Source: Rhodamnia argentea (lineage: Eukaryota > Streptophyta > Magnoliopsida > Myrtales > Myrtaceae). Taken from it: a stretch of DNA of 64,000 nucleotides. Within the stretch, counting starts at the first letter, position 1; the number at the start of each line of letters is the position of its first letter. The notes below the pieces were generated by a model. The model was given only the letters and a program-made list of their open reading frames with translations. It was not told the DNA's origin and searched no databases. The translations under genes were made by a program, and so were the position numbers. Below, piece after piece: positions 33,651 through 44,900 of the stretch. The stretch is from assembly GCF_020921035.1 (NCBI RefSeq), contig NC_063152.1, forward strand, positions 2,114,001 to 2,178,000, read 5' to 3'.

Positions 33651-33697
<47 letters not shown>
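33651..33697. repeat. (TC)n microsatellite
   Basis: About 23 uninterrupted TC units. It is followed by a TATATAA motif near 33718, so it could lie in the promoter of an unrecognised transcript, but no coding region follows. Confidence 0.95.
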
Positions 33698-33700
<3 letters not shown>

Positions 33701-34161
33701 ATGGCTGTGGGCATTACATATATAATCTTGCACCAGTCCCCACCTTTCGATTCCCAAATCTGACAACCCTTCATTTGACTTCGGCAGCGCTGGCCTTTTG
33801 ACCTTCTGCAGAAAAACCAGAAACCCTAAGATAATCTCTTCAAAAAGATACGTCTGTTTCTGCTTGTTTTCTGTGAATTTTTGCTCAACTCGAGCCGCGG
33901 CCCTCTGGAGGTTGATGGGATCAGCATCTCGTACCCCGCTCATCTTTTGTCTTTGCTCATCCATCAGGAATCTTGCCCTGGCAAATCTGAGAGCGCATAC
34001 CCTTTTTTTTTTCTTCTTCATTTTCTTATCTTATGATTCGGGTCAAAGCCTGTTTTATACAGAAAAAATTGACACAAATGATCCATGAATGGGTGGATCT
34101 GTCATGTAACATTTTTCTCCCATCAATTTTCATATCTTATGATCTAGGTCGGAGTCTATTT

Positions 34162-34472
34162 GACATAAATGGTACATGAATTTTGATCCAATGTGCAGTA
34201 TGGTCCGTGAACTTTTAATTTTGTTCAGTGTAATACTTGAACTTTTGATGCATGTTCAATTTAGTCCCCGAGCCATATAAAAATGTTCAATATCATCCCC
34301 GATTTTAAATTAACGGAAGGGGTGTATTGAACGCAAGGATCACATTGGACACGTACTAAAAGTTTAGATATCACATTGAATATCAAGCTAAAATTCAGGA
34401 ATTATATTGAGCAAATTAAAAATTGAGGGAGCATAATGCACGTTCAGTCAAAATTCAAAGACCATTTGTGTT
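34162..34472. mobile_element. Foldback MITE, 311 bp, same family as 8660-9617
   Basis: The left end reads GACATAAATGGTACATGAAT, and TTGATCCAATGTGCAGTATG follows. The right end, reverse-complemented, reads AACACAAATGGTCTTTGAAT, and TTGACTGAACGTGCATTATG follows. The arms align at about 70-75% by eye over most of the element, so the whole unit could form one long hairpin. No ORF. Confidence 0.7.
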
Positions 34473-34479
34473 ATTATTC

Positions 34480-35540
34480 AATTTATGTTTGGCTGCAAAG
34501 ATTGCCTGCCACTTATGTTGTCATCATGCGCGACGCCCGATGCCTACCATTTTGAGTTTCGCGTACGACTTTCAGTTCACTCACCTTGGATTCCTTTACA
34601 ATGGGGGAATTAACTATACATTGCAGAACCGTGTGAAGATTTAGCAACCATGATTTTATATTACAAGCAAGCAGTTGAAACAGTCATTCGAATTATGTTT
34701 CTTTTATCTGCACCAACATTATAATTAAGAAACCGGGCGGATCAAAACACAAGCAATAAATCATACTAAGACACTTAGATATATAGGATAACACATTGTT
34801 CCGCACGCGTTTCCGAAACCTGATTAGACTTGCTCTGGTCTTGTCGAAGCTAAGGAAGAAAATTATCCTTCCATTGCCACCGTGTACTTGTCGTGGCCGG
34901 CCGACCGCGATATCCCTTGAACCTACTCGCAGACGTCTTCCAAGCCTTATCCTTCCTCGGGCCATTTCACACCACCAAGTCGAGCAAGATCTTGGTCAGT
35001 CGAGCTCAAACACGAGATATAATCTCACCAGCTTTAATGCAATGTCAACCATGTTTAGGAGTCTTACATTCCTAGTCATAGTTTGTGAATAACATATGGT
35101 GCACCTAATGCAAGATGCGTCAGGGACCAACCAAACTCTGTCAGATTTTGGTGCTTGTCAATACATTGTATGTCCAAATGTTGAGGTTGTCTTATCTACT
35201 GGAAACAATGTGTCCCTATCTAAATAGGTACAATCATACAAGAGATTGCGACGAACAAACATTGATTGGAGGAGGGTGTAGAGCATCTTCAATTGTTACC
35301 TAACAATCATGCATGACATCGGCATCTTCTGCCCACATAATTGGTAGTCAAGAATATTTCTTTACCTACAAATTGTCAAATGTTTGTGATTAGACAAAAT
35401 GAAAATTATTCCGAATTTCGAAGTGGTATCGGGAGATTATGCCCTTCCATCGAGCGAGATAAGCCATACGCCGGACTCATTCTTCATGGTCAAGGTCATT
35501 TTTCTAAGACATCAACTTGAAGAAAAAACTAGCTAGTATC
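34480..35540. other. Intergenic, nothing recognised
   Basis: AT-rich sequence with short ORFs on both strands and no family motifs or RNA genes. Confidence 0.45.
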
Positions 35541-35547
35541 ATTATTG

Positions 35548-36204
35548 TTAGGTGTGAGCACGGTTTCACAGTAGAATCGGAAATTAGAGAATCGGACCGA
35601 TTTTGGGTTTCAGGGTATACAGAATAGGTTCTAGGTTTCAAAAATTAGAAAGCCTGCTTCGACAGATAGATTTCAAGTTCTAGGTAGGTGGAACCTAGAA
35701 CGTGAAACTTGAAACCTATAATAAGTTTTTGGATTTCAAGTTCTAGGTAGGTGGAACCTATAATGTGAAACTTGAAACCTATAATAAGTTTTTGTATTTT
35801 TCTTGGTATATGTGTTTACGCAATCCCGTAGTATCTATGGTGTCATATGATGAGTGTGTAATCCGAAATCACTAGTCCGAACTTTTATTTCCGACGATAT
35901 TTATAACGGGAACTTTTTACTTTGTTAATGTTTCATGTTATTAGCGTGTCTAAATATGGGTTATGGTCAATAGATTATAGCAATAAGTTGTATTTATTAA
36001 AATTGATGATTCACCGTAATCATTTAATTAATAATACAGGTGGAACATGGGTGTACTCTCGAACCCGTGATAGGGTTAGGTTTCAAGTTTCAGGATATGT
36101 AAGGTAGGTTTCAAGTTTCAAAAAATGAAAAAGATTTTCAAATTCTAAGTGGAACCCGTACGGAACCCGGAACCCACTTGGAACCCGAAACCGCTTACCC
36201 ATAA
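35548..36204. mobile_element. hAT-like degenerate element with an internal 63-bp tandem repeat
   Basis: The left end TTAGGTGTGAGCACGGTTTC resembles the reverse complement of the right end, TTATGGGTAAGCGGTTTCGG. Inside, a 63-bp unit beginning TTTCAAGTTCTAGGTAGGTG is repeated at 35671 and 35734 with few differences. Repeated GGTTTCAAGTTTCA and GGAACCC motifs fill the rest. Flanking 8-bp repeats are not convincing. Confidence 0.5.
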
Positions 36205-37190
36205 CTATTATAAATGCTACAACTATTGTCTTGCATTACAAGTGAAAATTGTTCAATGAATCATAAACATACTATACTAATACCAATTCAGTCTAATTTT
36301 TTTTAATTTTGCTAATTTAGTCCTAAAATTTTACGCGAAATACCAATATAGTTATTGCAGCCAATCTTAGCCAAAAAACATTGTTGTGGCATTGTGCCAC
36401 ATACAGCTGAAAATGACTAGACCACCGTGATGTATTTTTATTATTCGGAATACATACCCAGATTTCGATGGATGTTAATCCGTATGTAGAATTCACTGAG
36501 ATATATTAAAACCTCCACTAATATATATGCCTAAAGTACACTCTCCGTAAAAAAAATAAAAAATAAAAGATATATTAATCTAACGCAACAAGTTAAGTGA
36601 AGTAAAAGGCTGGAAGCTACTAAGGAGACTGTTGTTGACTCCTACGTTTTGACTGAAAAATGGTTTACCACGGCCCTTAAAAGCATCACCACAGGACAAC
36701 CTCCAAACAGATGCTAATCAGTGATTAATGTCATTAATCATCATTTGGCAAGCCAACCAATCTTTCTTGGACAAGGACCAATCAACCCAGTTCCTAAAGT
36801 ATGACTCTGGTTTGACTAGGATTAACTTGCCCTCGTGGTCCAACCCTCTCTCATCTTTCTTTAATAGATTTCTTGGTCTTTGGCCTGTCCTGGGGTTAAT
36901 CAGATAAATTACTCTTGATTAGATCAAGATCCGTACGTTGTTTAATGCCTAAATCACATGTCGATGTTGCAACCGATGTCCAAAACTTCATGCTTTAGGC
37001 TTTAGCTGCTGACTATATAGCTCCCTTCTGGCTGGCTTGTAAAAACAAAAGCAATGTTAAAACCCCAGAAAGAAAGAAGAAAAAAAATGCAGCAAGAACT
37101 GACCATGTTCAAATCCCGGATAGAAAAATGACGAAAATGATTTGAATATTTATCGAATGAATCGAAAGTTTCACCGACCCTTGACCATGT
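36205..37190. other. Intergenic, upstream region of the serine-rich small protein gene
   Basis: Contains a partial arm of the 30243-type element (about 36290-36420) and otherwise unique AT-rich sequence. No gene seen. Confidence 0.45.
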
Positions 37191-37196
37191 GGTTGG

Positions 37197-37204
37197 TATA
37201 TATT
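37197..37204 (+). promoter_or_regulatory. TATA box of the small serine-rich protein gene
   Basis: TATATATT lies about 112 bp upstream of the ATG at 37316, followed by a CT-rich leader (CACTCTCTCTCTTTCTCGCT) and a GAGAGAGAGAGA tract, a standard plant core promoter layout. Confidence 0.6.
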
Positions 37205-37315
37205 GCACACATTCATTCAGAGACCTTGCTTCTCTCTCCCCATTCATACACACTCTCTCTCTTTCTCGCTTAAGCTTCATAGAAACTGTCAGCAGAGAGA
37301 GAGAGAAGGACCAAG

Positions 37316-37738
37316 ATGAGGTTGAAGACAATGTCATCGGCCAAAAGCACCGGAGGTGAAGATAAGAGCGCCGCCACCACGACAACCACCGTGGGCGACG
37401 TTTCAGTTTCTAGGAGTACTGCCAATGCTGCGTCTTTATCACTGTCATCCTCACCTTGTGCTGCTAGTACTAGCCCTGTATCGTCGGCGCGGTCGAGCTG
37501 TTGTTGCCTCGCCAGGCTTGTGGTGAAGCTGAAGAAGTGGAACAGGATGTTGCTGCGTCACCACAGTAAGAACAGGCACAGCTCGTTCCAGTGCTTGTAT
37601 GATCCGCTGAGCTATTCTCTCAACTTTGATGGGAGTGGCAAGGGGAGCATGTTGGATCAGGAGGACGAGGACTATTATCGGTTCTACGCTTTTTCATCGA
37701 GGTTCGTAATGGCCGGCTCGAGAAGCATCACTGCGTGA
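37316..37738 (+). CDS. Small plant-specific protein with a YDPLSYSLNFD motif, function unknown
   Basis: An intronless 140-residue frame with the first ATG of the transcript. The first 60 residues are Ser/Thr/Ala-rich low complexity. A short basic amphipathic segment follows (LARLVVKLKKWNRMLLRHHS), then the conserved-looking core SSFQCLYDPLSYSLNFDGSG, an acidic stretch (DQEDEDYYRFYAFSSRFV) and a short tail. I recognise the FQCxYDPLSYxLNFD core from a family of small uncharacterised, often stress-responsive plant proteins, but cannot name a function. The upstream TATA box, CT-rich leader and clean ORF make it a convincing gene. No signal peptide or membrane segment is present. Confidence 0.75.
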   Translation: MRLKTMSSAKSTGGEDKSAATTTTTVGDVSVSRSTANAASLSLSSSPCAASTSPVSSARSSCCCLARLVVKLKKWNRMLLRHHSKNRHSSFQCLYDPLSYSLNFDGSGKGSMLDQEDEDYYRFYAFSSRFVMAGSRSITA

Positions 37739-38523
37739 CCCCGAGACCAGTTGCCACTTCTCGCTTAGTCTAGACTCTCAAAGATCCAAGTTTTGCTTTA
37801 ATCCTTTCCCCATTTTCATTCCTTTGTTTTCCCGTTTGCGTTTTCTGGCTATGTTAAGTATTTTGACAGTACAATGGTCAATGACTAGTCAGAAAAGAGA
37901 CTGTTCACCTTGATTTTCCTTTCTATACATGCTTCGGACGGTGAAATGTGCACTGACGGGTCATCGATCGGGATTGCTAATCAGAAGCCGTTTTATACGT
38001 TGTAAGATCACTATTGGATGTTCTAACTAAATGGGATACTTGGTTGAATCACCTACGAACAAACTAACTGGGGAAGTTTGACGATCTAGGAGTGATGTAG
38101 TGGACGGAGCCACTCAGCAACCACACTCTTGCTTAAACGCCTGCACTAATCCAGCTCTTCCGGTCTCGTTAGAACTACAAACTTACCAGTAACAGTCCGA
38201 TGAAGAATTCGCCTCATCATTATGCTAATATAGCACCTGCAACATTTGAGTATCATCTTTATGCTAATATAGCACCTGCAACATTTGAGAAGGACGAATG
38301 TACGGCGACAAAAACTATATCTTCATTTTCTATAACAAAAGCTTTACACAGAGATGTCCTAATTTCGCTAATCATCCCTATCTTTGTGGTGATCATCACT
38401 CACCGTCACTGCTCGAAGTCTACAAGAAAAGAATTCATGCCACCATCTGCAAAAGCACCCTAACACTTCCTGTCCCATGAAAGAATTGTGATTTCCATAG
38501 TTTGTCACTCTCCTGCCTTGAAC
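37739..38523. other. Convergent 3' region between the small protein gene and the CHR4-type gene
   Basis: Holds the 3' ends of two convergent genes. A perfect 30-bp segment (TATGCTAATATAGCACCTGC and on) occurs at 38221-38250 and 38260-38289, period 39 bp. No further gene. Confidence 0.5.
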
Positions 38524-41500
38524 TTATGGATCGTTGTCACTCTCGGGATGATCCGAAACAGTCTCCTCAGACGAGACTTCCTCTGCATCAACATGATCAG
38601 GGCGAGGAGGATCCAACCGGGTCTTACCAGAAGAATTCCCATTTTCAGGCTGGTCTGACATCTGGGGATCTCCAAGCCCATCGACAGGATGTGATTGCTG
38701 CTCGCCTCCAGCATGATTTGGTTCAGAATGGCCTGCAGGGTCAAGACTGCATTTCATTGGGGACACATCACTTCCAAGGAGATCTGAGCTTTTCGCAGGC
38801 AGAAAAGGAGGAAGCTGTTCACCAGGACCAATGCTGGAAGCAACCAACTGAAGTACTTCAGACGATGGGGACAGTTCTGCACTCATTTTCTCTTGAGAAG
38901 GTTGATGCATCGCTGAAGATGAGGTGTTATGTGGAGCCTCCTTCCGAGCAAGACCAGGCATTGTGGCCACCGATGGTAGAAATGCATTAAGCTCAGGGAC
39001 CTGAGGGATAGAACTCGAAGCAGCATCATCACCTAAGAAATTTCGCGGAGGGAGTTGCTTGCTCCCCTGGACTTCTGCCTGGAGTTGCCTGCTCCCTTGG
39101 ACTTCTGCCTGGATGGGCCTCAATTGATCTGACTTCTTTTTCTTTTTAAGAATGAGTCTTGGATCCTTAGGTCGAGAAGGAGGTGGCCCCGGTATCACAA
39201 AAGGAGGAATAGTAGGCTTATCTTCCCCATATAACAGTCTAACTGATTGAGCTATTGCAGATACAGTGGACGGCAGCTCAGGATCTGGTGGTGGTGGAGG
39301 TGCAGTCACAGCTTCTCGGAGCCAATGGGGTAAATTTTTCTTCGAAGCACCATCATCTATTACTTCTTTCCCCTTAGAGCGGAAATGATGATTTATAAGC
39401 TTATCAGGGTCAGGCAACAACACTGTACTGCTTGATTCACCCCCATAATCATTTCGCAATTCAGGCAACATATTAAGAGGTCTACCCAAGAGACCAGGCA
39501 ACTTGGAATACGCACTCTGCTCATCATCCCTTGGCTGGAATCTGCTTGAGCCAACCACACCCACACCCACAGAACCCATGTTGCCAGAGCCGAAGCAGTT
39601 TGGTACAAATGGCTTCTCAAAAGGCATGTTCAGTGAAGTCACAGGCAAATCAGGAAGCCCACCATAAAAACGGCGCATAAAAGTCTCCCGAAGTTTATCA
39701 GGGTTATTATAAGGTAGAAGAGGTGCAAAGTGTTCATTTTGAAGGCTCAATTGATCAGAAGCACCAAAGGGAGGCAAAGGAGGACCGACTTCACCAAAAC
39801 CTAACTTCATGTCGGTCAAATGCGACTGAAACTTTGGAGGCATAGCAAGTTTACTTCCCTGTAAGGCCCTCGTCATCATCCCATCCGTGAATCCTGGAAA
39901 TGATGAGGATTTTACAGGTTTCAATGGTCTAGTGGGCTTTGGCATGGGTAGAGATGATCCATCAAAAAGCTTGGCTTGCTCCTCTTCCCATCTCGCCGAC
40001 AAATCTTCTGGAGTTTTGTTCTTTGAGAACCTCAGCCTATGATCTCTGAGCATGGAATCCCAATTCCCACGTCCATGTCTCCGGACACCAATCCAAAGGA
40101 AATCAAGTTCATCCTCGGACCAGCAATCAACTCTGGACCTCTTTCTATGCAGGTTACTAGACCCAGACCCAGTTCTCAACATTATATTTTCAAGCACCTT
40201 TCTGTGGTTCTCCGGAATCGATGAAAATGTAGGCATTTGATTCAACCCCAAAGAAGGTGCCATTTCTCTCTCTCGCTGATGACTATATCTAGCCGCATCC
40301 TCTGGAGGAAATTTGAAATTTGGCAGTGGGGGAATTGGGGGGAAATCTTGGATAGACTCACGCCCCGCTTCAACCCTACTTCCCAGTGATAAGGTTGGCA
40401 AGAAGTCATGTTGTGGAAGTACACCTTTAGCTGGAACTGGGAATCTGGGCATCAGCTTTTCCTCCACGTATTTAGGTGTCATCATCATATCTCGAAAATC
40501 AGACAAATTGACCCCAGTGTTTTCCAGCCGACTGGAGTCATGGAGGGGTGCTGGAGGATACTGCAAGCAAACAAGCACTAAAATCATATCCTATGGACAG
40601 AAATGGCAAGAAAGACACCAACTAATTTGCATGAATGAGAAGAGGATGCAGGAAGGACAGGAGAGGGGTGAGGGGAGGTTGTATAAGGTAAAAATAGTCC
40701 ATTGCTCAAAATTTCACTCACAGGATGCAGTTGTGAAACTTCTCCAGGGCCATCTGGCACCTGTGGTTTGTCCAGTGTTGGTTCCATACCCTTCAGATGT
40801 GTACCCATTAAATTACCAGAGAATGGAGCTAGGCTGAACGGGAATTCCAGACCAACCGGTCTACTTTGTCTAGCATTTGGCCGCGAAGAATTCCTCCGTG
40901 ATAACTCGACCCGATTAGCATTTGGTGCATAGAGTCCTAGAACTGGTAACAATTTGTCAGACTCAGAACTTGCATAGACCGTGCCTTCATGTTGGGGGAG
41001 CGGAAGTATGTCTGGAGGGCGGCTTAAAGGACTAACAGAAAGATCGGAATAAACATTTGTTTTTTGACTCAGGCACTCAGCTTTTGTACCATCTGATTTG
41101 TCATTGTCCAAGTCAATTGCCGAGAAAGTCCCCTTGCTGGTTTGAACAAAACCAGCTACTTCATTACCATTTTGAACATCAGGTGGACATTGAATTGTTG
41201 CCTCAGGTCCCGACAGCCGCCCACAGGGCAGAGATTCTTCAATTTGATTCCTTCTAGCAAGGCGTTCTTTTTGTCTAGCACGGAGCTTAGCACTGCATCA
41301 AAAGAAATTAGAAGTTTCAATTTTGCCATGCACAACCATCAATGACAAAGCCAAGTAGTAATCAGCATTGACATCCCTATTATCAACTGATTTAGCAGCA
41401 GAAAACTTACAGTGAGGAAAAAACATAGAGAATTGTGTCACTTACTATTTTTCCTTAAGAGCGCGTCCAGCAGGCGTATACTCCCGTTCTGGCTCTTGCT

Positions 41501-41892
41501 CAGGCACCCGTTCCTCTTCGTCACCACTCTGCTTTATGTTTCAAAGGTAAACCGACAAATAATGAAATTATGATGCTATATAAGTGCAAGTCTTTGACAA
41601 ATAAAAAAAGTTGCAAGTCGATGCATGAAAATCTCAGCCCCATTGAGATCAGAACAAATTTGATTTTATTGCCCACAAATTGTCTAATGGATCGAATAGC
41701 TTATTATATACGCAGTCAAAGCCTCAAAAAGAAATTGATTTTATTGCCCACAAATATTTTAAGATGTCTACGCCCACAAAGTAGACATCTTAAAAAGAAA
41801 TATTAATGGCAAAAAAGAACAATAAACTCTGGAGTTTATCTTCCAGTTAACTATCCGAAGGATGTGTACTGTGATAATAGTTCAAGATCGAG

Positions 41893-41924
<32 letters not shown>

Positions 41925-44900
41925 ACAGATAAAAAGCATACATCTTTACGCAACTAACTTGGAATGCAAAGACTACATGGAGGTTCTATTTATATTCTCA
42001 TTTCTCACACAATAACGCAAGCATGTCTCTATTTGAGCATAGGAATCGACTTAATATCCCTATGTATCTTATTTGAAATATCTAAACTTGTCTAATAACC
42101 ATAGATATCTACCTATTACATACATTTAATATGCTAGACATTCCTCAACTTGTCGCATGTGGAAGAATCTTGGCATCATCCTACATTAACTACACATCCT
42201 CTTGGATTTAAGATTCTAAAGTTTCCAGCCCTAACGGCATAGGAGAAGGAAGTTCAGATAAAATACCTCGTTGGCGATTTCACTTGGATGTGCGGCAAAC
42301 GCTTCTCTGTAGGAAACAGCTTTTCTGACACGCTTCCCCCGACCAAGAGCTGCTTCTTCCTCACTTTGATATTTCTCCCATCTACAAAACACAAGTGATC
42401 AAGCAATTGGAGCAAGAATCTTGAAAGATGGAGGCCCATATTTTTTGCTTATTTATAGTTACAGAACAGTCGTTTTGATGAGGGATTTATTTCTTCTACC
42501 AAAGAAAAGGATAAGCATTAATAATCTAGCATTCAAATAACTAGGGAGTTATTTTCTTCAGAGCAACGAAAAGGGTAACGGCTATCACCTTGGCAATCAC
42601 CACCCGTTTCAAGCCATTCACATCACCATGACAAAGTTAGTGGCATCACAGAGATAATGCAGTTGCAGAGTGCAAAGATCAGGTTATAATTGACATAATG
42701 GGAGTGCAGGACATAATATAAGAAAAAGATTCAAAGTGCAGAAGGTCACAAGAGCATTATAGTTTTTACATCAACAACAATACTTAGTCAAATGCATGAC
42801 ATCCTGGCACTAAAGAATGATCACTTAATCACCGATTACAACTTCACATAGAGTGAGAATAATTAAGTATTCCCAGTAACTGAAGAAATTCAGAAGGATG
42901 AAGAAATAAACCATGAGACGAGCAATAGCTGATTAAATGGAGCTCAAAGAAAGTCAAAGACCTCTACAAGCCAAGGGGAAAGATGCCTCAATTTCATTTG
43001 TTGCTTTACCTGGTCCAAACGTTTTTGGCTCCCAGATATATACATTCCTTTCTAATCAAAAAGGAAAAAGATATTCTGTCCCAACGAGAAGAAAAAAAAA
43101 AAAACTCAATAATCATGCCACCATTCTGCGAAGAATTAGACAATAGAAGAGGCAAGAAAGAACGGGGCAGGAAGGAAAAAAATCGAAAATTAACCCTGTA
43201 TTACCTCACTCGAAGAAGTCTATCCCATTCATTTTCTTCAGGAACATTAACAACACTATCCTCTTTCTTCACGGAGTTTGCAACACATACATCCTCGCTC
43301 AAAACAGGAGGTGATTCCCCTCCCTCGCGCTCTTCCATTAGCTCATCGTTCCATTCAAGGGACTGCTATGGAAACATGGAGAAAATTATCTCAGCATATT
43401 ACCCAATAGTATTTGAGCGAAAACTCCATTGAATTTATTGAAGTGAAAATACAACAAAAGAGCATGCTGATCGAGACAAACTTCATCAATGCTGTGAACA
43501 ACCTTCGAATTCAAGCCTGCTTTTTGGACAATCATAGATCTGACAAACTATGTGAGGAGTCATTGCAGATTCTTGATGGAATCATTAATCATCCCCACTT
43601 ATGTTTTAAATCAAATCACAAACTATGCAATTATGCTCTAAATCAACTCCTTACCTACTAGAAAATTCTCATGACAAATCACTGAGAGATAACCTCTCTC
43701 CCCACACAACCCCTCCCCAACCAACCAAAGAAAATAAAAGCCACAAGACCCAAGTTCTGCCCAAAGAGAGAATTGTGCTATTCTCCAAAAAGGTGTCACA
43801 ACATAAGCTCTCAAACAGGAGAATTTTAATTTACCAGTCATGACTTTCGAATGAAAAAGGTACATAATGAGTTCATAAAAAGTGGCAAACAGCAAGGACA
43901 TCCACAGAAAAGTAATCAAAACTCAAGCAATTAGCAAAATACCCCACCTTCACTGAACCAAGCATATCATTCACTGCATCTCCTTCAGCGCACTCAGTGG
44001 ATCCATCCTGAAGATTTGAACGGTCAAGCAATTTAAAAATTGCGTTATCATCCCATACAATCTTGCTGCTACCATCTGCACATTTGTCCTTGTAAACATC
44101 TCCTAAACTACCAGCTCTCTTCCTATGCTTATGTTCCGCATCTAACATTGGCTCAGTTTTGCTGTTATCATTGTCTGAAGACTCCTTGCCACCATTGGAA
44201 GAATCACCAAAAAGTTCTTCCGTACCCCACCGCAGTATATCTTCCACTTCCTTCTGAGATCCAGATTTGTTTACAAAAAGCTGATCGAGCATCAATTTCT
44301 TCTTGGCAAGCTGCAATATACGTTCTTCTACACTAGCTTGAACAACAAGCCTGTATACCAAGAGCCGATTTGACTGTCCAATCCGATGTGCGCGATTCAT
44401 GGCTTGGATGTCAGCATGAGGATTAAAATCAGAATCATAGATAATTACTGTGTCAGCGGTGGCCAAATTGATTCCCAACCCACAAGAGCGTGTTGATAAT
44501 AAAAACACAAACCGACTTTTATCTTGGTTAAAGCGAGCAATTGCTGCCTGACGATCTGTGACGGAAACAGAACCATCTACTCTCTCATATGTCTTGGGAC
44601 CAAACTCAATAGTTAAATAATCCTCAAGGATATCCAGAAGCTTAGTCATCTGTGAGAAAATCAGGACTCGATGACCTTCTTTGAAAAAAGCCTTGAGCAT
44701 CGAATGCAGAAGAGTCAGTTTGGCTGAAGCTTTAATCCTCATTTCATGGAGGAACTCTACAGAACCAGAATCAGGCTCTGTACCAGGTATTAGATAGGGA
44801 TGATTACATACTTTTCTTAACTGCATCACAATGTTTAACATTGACTGCTGTGCTACCCCTTTCCCAATATTCCTCAATATCTGGTAGTTCTTTGTTAAAA

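Noticed and set aside
33651-34088. Possible microRNA or other transcript after the (TC)n and TATATAA motifs
   Set aside because: I compared the downstream sequence with common conserved plant microRNAs from memory and found no match or clear hairpin. It cannot be supported without small-RNA data.
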